Shown in pieces: positions 44,983 to 55,537 of a stretch of 64,000 nucleotides of DNA. The notes below the pieces were generated by a model, which saw only the letters and a program-made list of their open reading frames with translations, searched no databases and was not told where the DNA came from. Source of the DNA: Deroplatys truncata (lineage: Eukaryota > Arthropoda > Insecta > Mantodea > Mantidae); NCBI GenBank assembly GCA_030765065.1, contig CM060983.1, positions 51,582,067 through 51,646,066 on the forward strand. The letters run 5' to 3'. The number at the start of each line of letters is the position of its first letter. The first letter of the stretch is position 1. A program made the position numbers and the translations under genes.

Positions 44983-46081
44983 ATGGAGTACATATTAAAT
45001 GAACGACTCTTCCTTGTAAAGCAATACTGTATTACGAATTCAATTACAAAGGGCATACAAGAGAGAATTTGGTGTTCGGAATCCTCCCCAAGAAACACAA
45101 TACAGGGACTGGTAAACAAATTGGAAACAATTGGATATCTGGTGAGTGAAAAAGGCAAAACTCGTTCATCTAGGTTTCCCACGGTTGCTGTTGATGTAAG
45201 AGCACGGCTGGGTCACTCACCCAAAAAATCATTAAGACGTTTGTCCTAGGAGACAGGTTACAGCTACTGAATGTGTCAGAGAGCTGTGAAAAGTGCAGGC
45301 CTAAAGCCGTATAGGATTACGGTTGTCCATCAGTTACAGGAACTAGATACTGCCGTTGGTTTCAGGCGTTCATTGCGCAAAATCCCGCCATATTGTCAAT
45401 CACATGGTTCACAGATGAAGCATGGTTCCATTTATCCGGCTATGTGAACTCAAATTACTCACGCTATTGGACCAGTGAAAATCCACGTCATTCATGAAGC
45501 ACCTATGCACCCGGTTAAAATCGGAGTTTGGAGCGCAATATCCGCAGAGAATAGTGGGGCCAAATTTACTTTCTCTACGAGTATAGTAAGTAGGGAAAGT
45601 ATTGTATTACATTCTAAAATTCGATACCGAGATTTCACAGGAAATACATGTTTTGAGGTGCACTGAATGAATATAAAGCATTTTTGGAAACATGTCCGTG
45701 TGTGTCAGTGTGTGTCTGTGAACAGCATAACTCAGAAACGAACAGTCGGATAAACACCAAACTTGGTATTTAGGTTCAGTATCTTCCAAAGATGCGACAC
45801 GAAGGTTTTCAAGAAAATCCCCCACCCCAGATTACGCTTTACATGGAACATTTTTCGAAAATTTTAATTTTCTCAAAAATGGCTCTAACGATTTTGAATA
45901 AAATACCATAAGTTAAAGACATTTTTATGACAAATGAATTGTATATCTCGAATTTTCTGGGAATGCCTCCAAAAGTATTCTTCATTGTGGACGACTATTG
46001 CATAACTGGTAAACCATAAGAGGTAGACAAAATTTTACTACATAAAAAATGTAGATCCCGTTAAAGTACACAATTTATGTC

Positions 46082-46113
<32 letters not shown>

Positions 46114-46192
46114 AGGGAACCATTTTCGAGGTATTGCTTGTTATTCCCTTAAATCTTCCAATACATATACTTTGCAAAGGGAATGCAAAGCT

Positions 46193-46370
46193 CACCGAGC
46201 AGGATGGCTCAGGCGGTAAACTCTGTGGCCCGCATTCGGGAGGTCTCGGTTCAAATCCTGTGGGCCGACGAATTTGTCTGAAGATTTTTCGTGGTTTTCC
46301 TCAGTCGCCAAGGTAAATAACGGATTGGATATTTAATACCACGACCCAAAGTTAAGTTTAAAACAATAGT
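46193..46370 (+). mobile_element. SINE D, short form
   Basis: CCGAGCAGGATGGCTCAGGC (A box), then GGTCTCGGTTCAAATCCTGT (B box), a body GTGGTTTTCCTCAGTCGCC, and ATTTAATACCACGACCCAAA near the end. The latter block also flanks the L element at 56985. Confidence 0.8.
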
Positions 46371-46428
46371 AAAATAAAAAATAAGTGTTATAGTGAATGC
46401 TATTCCATCTATCTACAGAGAATGTAAG

Positions 46429-46612
46429 CAGTTAGACTGGACGGCACCCTAACGCCATCGGCACGGCATGAAGCAGGGGTTACAGGGATGAGATCTTGAA
46501 GGCTAACTGCCTGCCTTTCTGTCTGAGGACGGCGGTTAGACTGGACGGCACCCTAATGCCATCTGCACAGCATGAAGCAGGGTTACAGGAATGAGACCTA
46601 GAAGGCTAACTG
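46429..46612. repeat. Tandem duplication, unit about 105 bp
   Basis: GGTTAGACTGGACGGCACCC-type units start at about 46430 and 46533, each followed by a GCATGAAGCAGGG block and AAGGCTAACTG. Two copies, about 90 percent alike by eye. Confidence 0.8.
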
Positions 46613-47319
46613 TCCATCACTATCGCTTAAAGCCTACCAATTCCCCTTGCATCTACAAGAAAATTAGCAATAAGATTAACATCTCGACATCTCGATTAAC
46701 ATGAAGCATATGGAGAATAAGCGTTTGTAAAAATAGTTTGTACAAGAGTAGAGAAAGTCATGCGAGTGTAACACATCATATTTTTTTAAAACAATGTGAA
46801 CAATGCAGAGTATCGACGAATTTTCATGGAGTTTGCTGAGCAACTAGACAATGTAGAGCTTAGTCAAGGATATTTTCAGGAGGACGGCGCTACATGCCAT
46901 ACATCAAATGAATCCATGACACTAATTGCAAGTTCCTTTGACGCCCGGATAATTTCCAAGAACCTGTAGCCACCGAGATCTCCGGATTTGACATCGCCGG
47001 ACTTCTTTCTATGGGGTTATTCAAAAGGCAGGGTTTATGCCACGCGTCCCCAGACATTGGACGATCTGAAGCACAACATTACAAAGGAGATTCAAGCTAT
47101 TGACAACAGAGTCCTCCAACGAGTTGCCAGTGACATGGAACGACGTGTTGAGTTGTGCCTTATGCAGGATGGAGGACATTTTTAACATTTGCTATAGAGG
47201 TAAATAATCTCCCAAAATTCATCTGCATTTCAGGCATAATAAGTTGTCGCTAGCATAACTCGTTTTGAAACAATTAAAGAAATAAATGTGTCAGTTCTTC
47301 ACAAATTACCCTGTATAAC

Positions 47320-48601
47320 AATTGAATTATCTAGTTCTAACTTCTACAGTATCAAAGTTACAGTTTGAAAGAACTCTTTCTACAATAAAAGATTCTAGAA
47401 GTGTAACTTCCGTGAGTAGCCAAAGTGCTTACCGGCAAAACCCCACGCTAAATCGTACTCACACAAGCGCGTCACTGGGCGCCTAAAATAATACACTAGC
47501 AGTCACAAAATTAAAAGAACAAATGTTAAAGAGAGCCAGTATCCTGAGTCACAAATGTGTGCACGAATTTCTGCAGAACTGTGTGCACGAATGTCGATCA
47601 GCATCTCTCTGATTTAGATTGCACGTTTTATATTAACTTAAGCTCGATCTACATATTACTCCCCTACCAACTTTCTTTCATACCCAGGCCAATCATAAAA
47701 AAATCCTACGTAAGCGTATCTGAAAACTGTTGCTATCCGTGCCTTTCACTTTTCTCAGAAATACCTTTGCCTCTCTAATTCACATAATTAGCCTACGTGT
47801 CTGTGCAAGCGCACTGACTTGCAACCTAACTGCATTCCAATATAATCTTTAAGCTAATACTTTCGCCGCTTGCTACTACTAATGTCTTTGCTCGTTAATT
47901 ACCATTTTCTCGCACAAATCCTTGAACACCAGCTTGTTGCATTATACATTGATTTAATATACGGAAGTTATTTATTGCAATTATTTCTTTATCTTACTAT
48001 CATTTCTTTCTTTAATTATTTATATATTGCAGTCAACAATTACGGTATCACCTGGCATTCTTGTATGTATTTAATGACTGTCTCTAAGTGTAGTTCCTTC
48101 ATCACATCATTGCGTTTGTAATCCCACTTGGCGTATCCGCTTGTACGTCATGAACCTTGTTTCATCAGCGCTTTCCTCTCTTGTTCATTGTTCGCTACCA
48201 TAGCAAAGTGTAGGTTTCTATAGCGTACTCTGCTATCTCTCTGTACTAATGAAGGTTTAATTATTATCTTTATTATTACCTAGATTTATTGAAATTAATA
48301 ATTTTTATGAGATGCCTACTTCATCCAAATGTGTTGATGTATATTCAAGATGGGCGAATAATTTTACTCTTTCTAATGTTTTTAAATGTAAACAGATTTT
48401 ACTACGTACAGGGTATTTTCTATGAAAAGCAATCATTTTTATCTGTATTAATTTTCATATTATACTTCATGTCAATTTTGTTGAAGTTGTGTACTCAATA
48501 TTGTAATTTAACCTCTTAAAGTGCCAGTAATGCTACATCTGCAAAAAGTAACGTGCTAATATCTTGCTTCTATCTAATTCTATATATCCATGAGTTGCTC
48601 T
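47320..48601. other. No recognisable gene
   Basis: T-rich sequence. The hydrophobic open frames 47870-48121 and 48289-48519 (+) look compositional rather than coding. Confidence 0.4.
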
Positions 48602-48970
48602 AATATCAAACTTAAATTCCAAGTTATAATCCTCCAAAGATACGACAAGATTCTAAAGAAAATGTCTTCATCCCAAACTACCTTTTACATGGAGAATGTT
48701 TCTTTATTTTTGAGTTTCTCAAAAAGGGATGTATCGAATTTGATTAAAATAATATAGGCTGAATAAAATGCTTAAGTTGTCTTCATTTAGAGTGACCTTT
48801 GTATCAATTTGTGTAACTTCTGAACCATAGACAGACAGATGCTTGCTTCATTACATATGTAGAGCTCCTTAAATCACATAATGCATGTCAAACCGTTTTG
48901 TGACATTAACCATTCCTGAGGTATCTGTTTCTGTTGGTTTTACTTTTCCATATACTTTTAAAGCTTAGTA
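48602..48970 (-). repeat. Family H, central fragment
   Basis: AAATTCCAAGTTATAATCCT, GATACGACAAGATTCTAAAG and TTCATCCCAAACTACC give the ordered H blocks. Ends eroded. Confidence 0.6.
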
Positions 48971-48999
48971 CTAAATCGCCATTCAACGTGGAGGGGGAC

Positions 49000-49487
49000 T
49001 TAGTACGTCGAGCTACATAGACGTTTTGAACCTATGCCACGGAAGGGAGGGATGAGGTGAGAGAGACAGAGGGTTGCCGGAACAGGGGGCACGACAGGCA
49101 GGGGTTCCTACCATTTACAGACTTAAACTCCCCGAATGGGCACTGGTGTAGCCGGTTCGCCTCCCACCTGCGGGCTTGGGAACTCGGAGACGCCCTCATT
49201 CCGGGGTCGAAGGTTTCCACAAAGTATCCTTTTCCGCTCCCATGCAATACCGAGACTCCCGCCGACACTTTCAACCAAGCGCATGAAAGGTGAAGTGAAA
49301 TGAGAATAGAGGTGAAATGGAGGGACAGGAAATCCCGAGGACTTAACTATTCTTCCCAGCATTCGCTTAGCGATCCGGAGAAACCCCCGAAAAACCCCAT
49401 GGGTCAGAAGGATCGGCCACGGGAATCGAACCCACGACCTCCCGAATGCGGCCCACAGACGTTACCACCTTAGCCATCCCCCTCGGT
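49000..49487 (-). mobile_element. SINE D, long form, near complete
   Basis: On the minus strand from 49487: CCGAGGGGGATGGCTAAGGT (A box) and GGTCGTGGGTTCGATTCCCG (B box), then a body including CTCGGGATTTCCTGTCCCTC. About 490 bp, unusually long for a SINE. The right half differs from the short form at 46193, so two forms share one head. Confidence 0.75.
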
Positions 49488-49489
49488 TT

Positions 49490-49950
49490 CGTTTTTAACT
49501 TTCTCTACTACTTACTTATAGTGACTAGAGAAAGTATCCCATTTGATATCAAGATTTCACTAGAAATGCACGTTTTGAGGCTCGCTGAACCCAAACAATG
49601 CATTTCAAAACAAAACTCGTTTATGTGTGAACAGTAGGTATAACTCAAAAATGAAAAGTTGGTATATAAGTTCAGCAGCTTTCAAGAATGTGACACTAAG
49701 ATTTTCTAGAAAATCCTCCCACCCTAAATAAAAATTTTGGAAAATTTTTTTTTTTAAAAAATGGCTAACGATATTGATTAAAATATCACATGTTTATAAA
49801 ATATTTTTATGACAAATAAAATGTGTATTTTGAATTTTCTGTGAATAGCCTCTGAAGACATTCTCATTCTGTATAAGTTGATAAACCGTAAAAGGTAGAC
49901 AAAATCTTACTAAACCAAATATTAGATTCGTTAAATCCCACAATTTTTAT
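49490..49950 (-). repeat. Family H, hairpin-side part
   Basis: AACTTTCTCTACTACTTACT then ATATCAAGATTTCACTAGAA. Runs to a point directly abutting the next H copy. Confidence 0.65.
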
Positions 49951-50858
49951 ATTTTTACTTTCTCTACTAAGTGTAGTAAGTGGGGGAAGTATTGCATTCC
50001 ACCCAAAAATTCGATACCGAGATTTCACCGGAAATACATGTTTTGAGACCCCTGAATCCAAAAAAAGCATTTTTGGAAACATGTACTGTGTGTGTCTGTG
50101 TGTATGTGTCTGTCTGTGAACAGCATAACTCAGAAACGAACAGTCGGATAAACACCAAACTTGGTATTTAGGTTCAGTATCTTCCATGGATGCGACACAA
50201 AGGTTTTCAAGAAAATCCCCCCACCCCAGAGTACCCTTTACATGGAAGATTTTTCGAAAATTTTAATTTTCTCAAAAATGGCTCTAACGATTTTGATTAA
50301 AATATCATATATTTATGATATTTTTATGAAAAATAAAATGTATATCTTGAATTTCCTGGGAATGTCTCCAAAAGTATTAATTATTGTGAACGACTTTTGC
50401 ATAACTGGTAAACCATAAGAGATAGACAAAATTTTACTAAACAAAAAATATAGATCGCGTTAAAATACACAATTTATGTCATATACATTTTTTTGTTGAG
50501 TGGACCATTTTCGAGATATTGCTTGTTATTCCCTTAAATTTTTCAATACTTATTTTCTCAAATGGGAATTCGTTATTCATTTTTTTGTCTGGGATATGCA
50601 AAGAGTATTATCTGTGGCAAAGGGAATGGTACTGCACCTAGCAACCAGCTATTAAGAGATATGTATGTGCTTAAAGGCTACTGTATATCTATATTTCCCT
50701 TGTAAATATATATTTCCTTACATCTACAAGAAAATAGCAATAAGAGAGTCTGCAAATGTTTATCTCGATTAACATGAAATAGATGGAGAATAAGCGTTTG
50801 TAAAGATAGTTTGTACAAGAGTAGAGAATGTCATGTGAGTGTAACACATCAGATTTTT
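49951..50858 (-). repeat. Family H, complete copy
   Basis: Opens TTTTACTTTCTCTACTAAGT and closes AGTAGAGAATGTCATGTGAG...ACACATCAGA. About 908 bp, close to the 22071-22951 copy throughout. Confidence 0.88.
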
Positions 50859-51168
50859 TGTACAGTTAACCATTTGCGAGATATTCCTTGTTGTTAGTTT
50901 TAACATTCAAACACTTATGCTTTTCTCAAATGAAAAGTCGTTATTCGTTCCCTCCACTCGAGGTCAAGCACAGAGCATGAATTTCAAAGCCATCACATAG
51001 AGACACGCTCTTTAAAAATCTGACTAACGCTTTACCTACAACGAAATGTGTAAATGAGAATTGAAAATTTATGTGTATTAACAAAATGTAGTTAAATAAG
51101 CTTTTGCAAGAATAGTTTGCAGAAGAGTGAGTAGAGAAATGCATGTAAATGTAGCACATAATATTTTT
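50859..51168 (-). repeat. Family H, tail unit
   Basis: CATTTGCGAGATATTCCTTG to AGTAGAGAAATGCATGTAAATG, a second H tail placed head to tail after the complete copy. Confidence 0.6.
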
Positions 51169-51169
51169 T

Positions 51170-51480
51170 TCTCGTGGTCATGCAAAGAGTAGAATTTCAA
51201 AGTCGAATAGCGATCTGCTTTTGATACATCTGACTATGGATAGCCTCAACAAACTACGTAGTGAAACGATTTCTGCAAATGTATAAGTTGAATTGTAGGA
51301 GCATTCTCCGAGCTCGTGTAAAAAACACAACAGCTACCAAACGCAGAAATTGTCGGCTACAATGGCTGTTTGCATACTTTATTTATATGGAACAAGTACA
51401 ACTATTTCTACAAACGTTTGTCTCGATTAACATAAAGTAGTGGTAGAGAAGGCCATGAGAATGCAACACATCGGATTTTA
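51170..51480 (-). repeat. Family H, third tail unit
   Basis: GTGGTCATGCAAAGAGTAGA to TGGTAGAGAAGGCCATGAGA...ACACATCGGATTT. Diverged. Confidence 0.55.
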
Positions 51481-51704
51481 ATGTTATTAAACGCCAAATC
51501 TTATAGCTCACAACAATAAAGATATACGGAATGAAATGATAACAGGAAACGTTTCAAACCTAGGTTTAGGATACCTTTTAAAAGATGCCTGACATTGTAT
51601 GATATTTTTAATCAATCACACTTAAATGTCTTAACTGTCTCTATTATTTACTTTCGTACGTAGAAGAGCTATTAGCCCATCCAAAGGTTACATCACAAGA
51701 AATA
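51481..51704. other. Spacer
   Basis: Nothing recognised. Confidence 0.3.
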
Positions 51705-52181
51705 TAGGCTTATTCAAAAAGAAAGAAGAGACTTTAAATATTTATTTCTAATCAACGACAAAAGATAGCGACACTGCGATACATTACTGAATAGAAAAAA
51801 ATTAAAACTTTTATTTTATGTGCTCAAAATAAGCACCATTTGTTATGCGAAGACGACCAGTGTTTTTCCATTTACATACGCAACCATCTTCTACGAATTT
51901 ATTGTATCAATTGTAAATTTTTATGACGAGGCGGCTCGTTGTTGAACTTACAACATAATGCACTCTTTGCATACTGCAGCACACAAAACGACTTTTCCTG
52001 TGGTGTCGCCATTTTCTCGTAAACAAACAGCGCCGTTGTAGTCATTCAATGGAACTAATAGGTAGGGCTTAAAACTTTAAACTTTCTCCCATTGAATGAT
52101 GTTTCGTATGTGTCGCTATCTGTTGTCGTTAATTAAAAATTAATATTTAAAATCTGTTCCTTCTTTTTGAATAACCTTGTA
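51705..52181 (-). mobile_element. MITE-like internally deleted Tc1/mariner-type element
   Basis: Inverted ends of about 65 bp: left GGCTTATTCAAAAAGAAAGA, right complemented AAGGTTATTCAAAAAGAAGG, both continuing to GATAGCGACAC. TA flanks. 477 bp. The interior keeps the two extremities of a transposase gene on the minus strand: ATG 52012 (MATPQEKSFCVLQYAKSALC, NNEPPRHKN) and, in another frame, RLRITNGAYFEHIK at the C-terminus, with everything between deleted. Confidence 0.82.
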
Positions 52182-52385
52182 TATATTTTTTTACGTAGCC
52201 TATAGCTCTCCCTCCCAGAGAGAAGATCCATTTACATACATCTATCTGTCTATAAATACTTATTTCGAAAACAAATATAACAAACTAAGCCATTTCAAGC
52301 TCAACTCTATTTATAATCCATAAGAATACAATTCTAAACCTTTGTAAAAGAATAATAAACAGCTGTTCATTATAAAATAAAATAC

Positions 52386-52575
52386 AGTGAGCTTCAAAAG
52401 TCCCGCATATTTTCTGCTATAGCTAAATGGAAATCTTATTCAAACAACCCTCCGACAAGTTAAAACAGTATATTTTAAGAAAACACGTTTTCACAGAAAC
52501 AAATCATTCTTAACATCACTATTGTCAAAGCTATGGTGTCATCGGAAACATTTTTAATTGACACCCTATATATTG
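52386..52575. mobile_element. Possible short MITE
   Basis: TACAGTGAGCTTCAAAAGTC at the left and, complemented, TATAGGGTGTCAATTAAAAA at the right look like the TACAGGGTG...CAAAAGTC ends of a Tc1/mariner-type element. About 190 bp with no gene. The match between ends is imperfect. Confidence 0.4.
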
Positions 52576-52991
52576 TATACCATTTTGTGACGGAACATAT
52601 ATACATATTGTATACATATAATATGCGTATTGTAGACATAGTGATTTGCATGTGTAAATGTTTTAGCTATAAAATTGTTTAGATATTTTAGTTATAAGAA
52701 ACTAAATGTAAGTCTAAAGCTGGAACCTAGTGGTGCCACTAGTCTGACTTCCTGAACACGCCTCATTCAAAAGGACACAAGGGTGGACGAAACAAGTGGG
52801 GTGAGAGACATGACACTCTCCAGATGGCTCGAAAATTCATTGACTTGGGGTTGCGAGATTCCAGAGGTTTCCAAAGATGTGTGCTGACGTGAGCCAATAA
52901 GCATAGACGAAACAGATTTGAAATATACAAATGAGCGAATGAGATTCAATGTATCTAAACGCCCGGGAAAAATAGCGTCTGTAAGCGTTAT

Positions 52992-54043
52992 GGCTGGTTT
53001 TTGTATACCACAACCCTGCAGTTACTGCGATTGGCCGAGAAGGCCTCCCTGGGCTTCCAGGAGAACTTCAAGACCATAGCAGTGCTGTTGGACGTAGAGA
53101 AGGCCTGTGCCACGACGTGGCACCAAGGCCTTTTGTACAAACTCAAGGAGTCAGATATCCCTCCCGCCTATCTTGCCCTGATAGCAGTTTCCTCCGGGAC
53201 CGCACATTCAGGGTGAGAGTGGAGGGGAAGGTTTCCTCAGTCCGTCCCATAGCCGCTGGAGTCCCGGAAGACAGTGTACTGTCCCCGCTTCTCTTCGGGG
53301 CCTACATGTGGGACTTCCTCACGGAACCCAGGACTGTTACGTGCCAATATGCCGACGATGTCCTCATAATGGCACAGAACAAGAATGCCCGATTCTGTTT
53401 CCCTCCACTACAGCGACAGCTCCGAGCCATTGGCAGGTGGAGCGAAAAGTGGAGGATGGCCATCAGCCCGGGGAAGAGTTCTGCGCTTCTCCTGGCGAAG
53501 GTCCGTCGGTGGCGGCCCGAGCGGCCTCTGAGGTTGCGGCGGAGGAGAATCCCCTGGGTTACCTCTGCCAAATACCTCGGAGTCACGCTCGACCGCGGCC
53601 TCACTTTCGCGCCACATGTCAGGACAAAGGTCGGCCTCGGCCACTCCGTGCTCAGGCAGCTGTACCCTGTATTCCGCTCCACAATGCCCATACGCGTCAA
53701 ACTACGCCTATATCAGGTGATTATCCCGCCCCTGATTCTTTACGGCTGCGAGGTCTGGGGATCGGCGGCAGCGACTACCATCCGCAGACTGCAAACCGTT
53801 CAGAACAGGGCGCTTCGGATGATCTATGATACCGGGCGTAGATTCCCATCACATATCCTACATACCCATTCCGGTCTCCCATACATCGTGGACGTGGTGC
53901 GGGAGAGAACCCGCAACATGTACACGAAACTCACTTACCACACCAACCAGCTGGTTAACTCTTTGGGCCGCTATGACCACAAGGCGCCACGGCGGAGGAA
54001 GAGCTACCGGTTGCCGAAAGACGGCTTGGGCCCCCGAGGCTGA
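52992..54043 (+). pseudogene. Jockey-type reverse transcriptase, 3' half
   Basis: The frame at 53001 gives LQLLRLAEKASLGFQ and AVLLDVEKACATTWHQGLLY (RT motif A region, with the catalytic Asp in LLDVEKA). A frameshift near 53180 leads into the 308-codon frame 53117-54043: FLRDRTFRVRVEGKVSSVRP, AAGVPEDSVLSPLLFGAYM (motif B), CQYADDVLIMAQ (the YADD catalytic box), KSSALLLAK, then WVTSAKYLGVTLDRGLTFAP and LYGCEVWGSAA. No RNase H domain follows. These features fit the Jockey or related clade of endonuclease-type non-LTR elements. The endonuclease, ORF1 and RT start are missing. The catalytic aspartates of motifs A and C survive. Confidence 0.9.
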
Positions 54044-54073
54044 GGTCTGCCAATCCCTCATCTTCGCAAACTT

Positions 54074-54125
54074 CCACAAGTTAAGCAGCATTGGGCCCGG
54101 TCGTTAGCTGGATGAGTGACCATCT
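54074..54125 (+). repeat. 5S rRNA-like segment 1
   Basis: CAAGTTAAGCAGCATTGGGC followed by CCGGTCGTTAGCTGGATGAG and TGACC reproduces the middle of animal 5S rRNA, the region of its internal Pol III promoter (A box, intermediate element, C box). About 50 bases, same strand as the RT. Confidence 0.75.
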
Positions 54126-54206
54126 AGCAGCGACCCGCCCTGCCGCCAACTTAAGTACCCCCAACCCATTACCTGCATTCCCATCTTGCTTTGCTGCCAT
54201 GCCAGC

Positions 54207-54251
54207 CTGCTTAACTTGACGACCACACAAGCGGTCGCCCAAGTTAAGCAG
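54207..54251. other. 12-bp inverted repeat
   Basis: CTGCTTAACTTG (54207-54218) is the exact complement of CAAGTTAAGCAG (54240-54251), so the start of the second 5S-like segment can pair with an upstream antisense copy. The spacer adds GACC/GGTC pairing. Confidence 0.8.
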
Positions 54252-54304
54252 TATTGGGCTCGGTCACCACGTGGACGCTAGTCCGCCCATGAGGGAACAC
54301 CGAG
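54231..54304 (+). repeat. 5S rRNA-like segment 2
   Basis: CCAAGTTAAGCAGTATTGGG then CTCGGTCACCACGTGGACGC and GAGGGAACACCG, extending to the GGGAACACCG part of 5S rRNA. More diverged than segment 1 in the C-box region. Confidence 0.65.
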
Positions 54305-54427
54305 ACCCAGCCAATGGCAGTGCACAAAGCTAAACCCCGCCCATGACAGATTGACAAACATCAAAAGCTTGTGAATATTCTTTTTATCTCCTTTATCGCA
54401 CAGGTAAAGCCGCATATGTGGCTAGGT

Positions 54428-54776
54428 ACTGTGGCGATTATATTCCGCCCAGGTAAACCTGGGCGACCTGTTCTCGGTTGCTGGTTGCTGGAACTGAGCG
54501 CATTCTCAAAATTAACTTTCTGCTTGCTTCGTGTAACTCATCCGCTTATAACAAAATGTGTATAGGTAATCATGAGGCGTCTTAAGGGCAACGACGTCGC
54601 GTTTGTAATAAGTAAAGTGTTAACAGTTAGTAAAGCAGTGTATGAAGCCAAGTTCAAACAGTTATTAAAGTCAAGATTCATTTAATAAAGACAAGTGTCA
54701 GTAATCAGTGTCCATTCATTCACCTGCACGACCACACCTGAGATAAGAGCAGATAGCCGAGGGCAACGGAGACGAC
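54428..54776 (+). mobile_element. Possible solo LTR
   Basis: TGTGGCGATTATATTCCGCC to GGAGACGACA has TG/CA ends and an AATAAA-like TTTAATAAAGACAAG at 54680-54695. It includes the perfect palindrome CCCAGGTAAACCTGGG. Flanking 4-5 bases do not match, so the call is weak. Confidence 0.35.
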
Positions 54777-54869
54777 ATCTTGGTAAATAACCCATCCACA
54801 CAGACATATCGTCGGAGAATACAACATACATCCGCTTCAATTTCAAAGATTTGAGTAGTGTCCAATTTC

Positions 54870-54962
54870 TTGTGTAGCACGTTTTCGCTTAATATTTTCC
54901 AGTTATACAGGATTATACAAAATTATTTCCGAATGAACAGGACTTCGCAGGCTATTGTATAT
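54870..54962 (+). repeat. Family H, central fragment
   Basis: CTTGTGTAGCACGTTTTCGC through CAGGACTTCGCAGGCTATTG. Confidence 0.5.
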
Positions 54963-55537
54963 GATTGTACAAGCTATCAAGTGTTTTATACAGGAAATGT
55001 TGCTATGGTAACCAAATGTATAGTTGAATTTCCTGGTCTTATTGATGTTTATTTGTAGAAATAAACACAAACTAACAACATTTTTAAGTGAAAGTGCCTC
55101 GGAAGAAGGGGATTTTTAGAATGGCTTACAAGGTCACCAAATCTTTCCCCGCTTGATTATTTTCTATGAGATTATTTGATGTCTAAGGTATTTGCTACGC
55201 AGCCTGCTGATATTGATGAGCTGAAAAGAATACGAGCTGGAGTATAGAACAATACTACCATCACTCATTGAAAATGTTAAACAGGAATTTGATCTGCATC
55301 TTTCATATTGCCAAATTGTAAACGGACAACATTTTGAACGTTTAATTAATTGAACACTTGCATTCGTAACTTATTTATGTTACATTAGCGATGTTATTTT
55401 TCGATCGACATACATAAATAAGGGTTTTCTTTCAACTATTTATTTGGTTACTATAACAACGTTTGCTGTATAAAACAATTGATGACTTGTACAATCATAC
55501 ACAATAATAAAACCTTTGACATGGTACACAAAAAAGA
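54963..55537. other. No gene or repeat recognised
   Basis: AT-rich spacer. Confidence 0.35.

Larger units (their letters stand above)
45568..46780 (-). repeat. Family H copy nested in a transposase gene
   Basis: Opens ACTTTCTCTACGAGTATAGT and ends AGTAGAGAAAGTCATGCGAG...ACACATCATA. T-runs at both junctions (45565-45567 and 46781-46787). It contains a SINE D insertion and a tandem repeat, so it is longer than usual. A TA microsatellite lies at 46082-46107. Confidence 0.85.
44983..47185 (+). pseudogene. Tc1/mariner-superfamily transposase split by an H insertion
   Basis: ATG 44983 starts MEYILNERLFLVKQY, an N-terminal helical DNA-binding region, continuing to GHSPKKSLRRLS. After a stop, GLKPYRITVVHQLQ and WFTDEAWFHLSGYV (first catalytic Asp) follow, then a frameshift to VKIHVIHEAPMHPVKIGVWS. 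At 45567 the gene is cut by a family H copy that also contains SINE D. It resumes at 46790: NNVNNAEYRRIFMEFAEQL, FQEDGATCHTSNESM (second Asp), PRSPDLTSPDFFLWGY (third Asp) and ASDMERRVELCLMQDGGHF, ending TAA 47185. The family is common in arthropods and is often listed simply as a transposable-element protein. TIR candidate on the right: TTACCCTGTATA at 47306-47319. The left end was not found. Confidence 0.85.
52985..54307 (+). mobile_element. 5'-truncated Jockey-like LINE with 5S-like 3' region
   Basis: The unit contains the second half of a reverse transcriptase gene and a noncoding 3' part that holds two 5S rRNA-like segments. It is strongly GC-rich compared with both sides, consistent with a later insertion. 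No poly(A) tail or duplication was recognised, so the borders are approximate. Confidence 0.8.

Noticed and set aside
47870-48519. Small membrane proteins
   Set aside because: Hydrophobic frames in T-rich DNA, a compositional effect without motifs.
53308-53829. 173-codon frame overlapping the LINE RT, and the antisense frames 53302-53700 and 53408-53644
   Set aside because: They are open because of the high GC content of the RT gene. The frame at 53117-54043 carries the RT motifs.
54074-54304. Functional 5S rRNA genes
   Set aside because: Each segment covers only the middle to 3' part of 5S rRNA, lacks the 5' strand of the terminal stem and has no T-run terminator.
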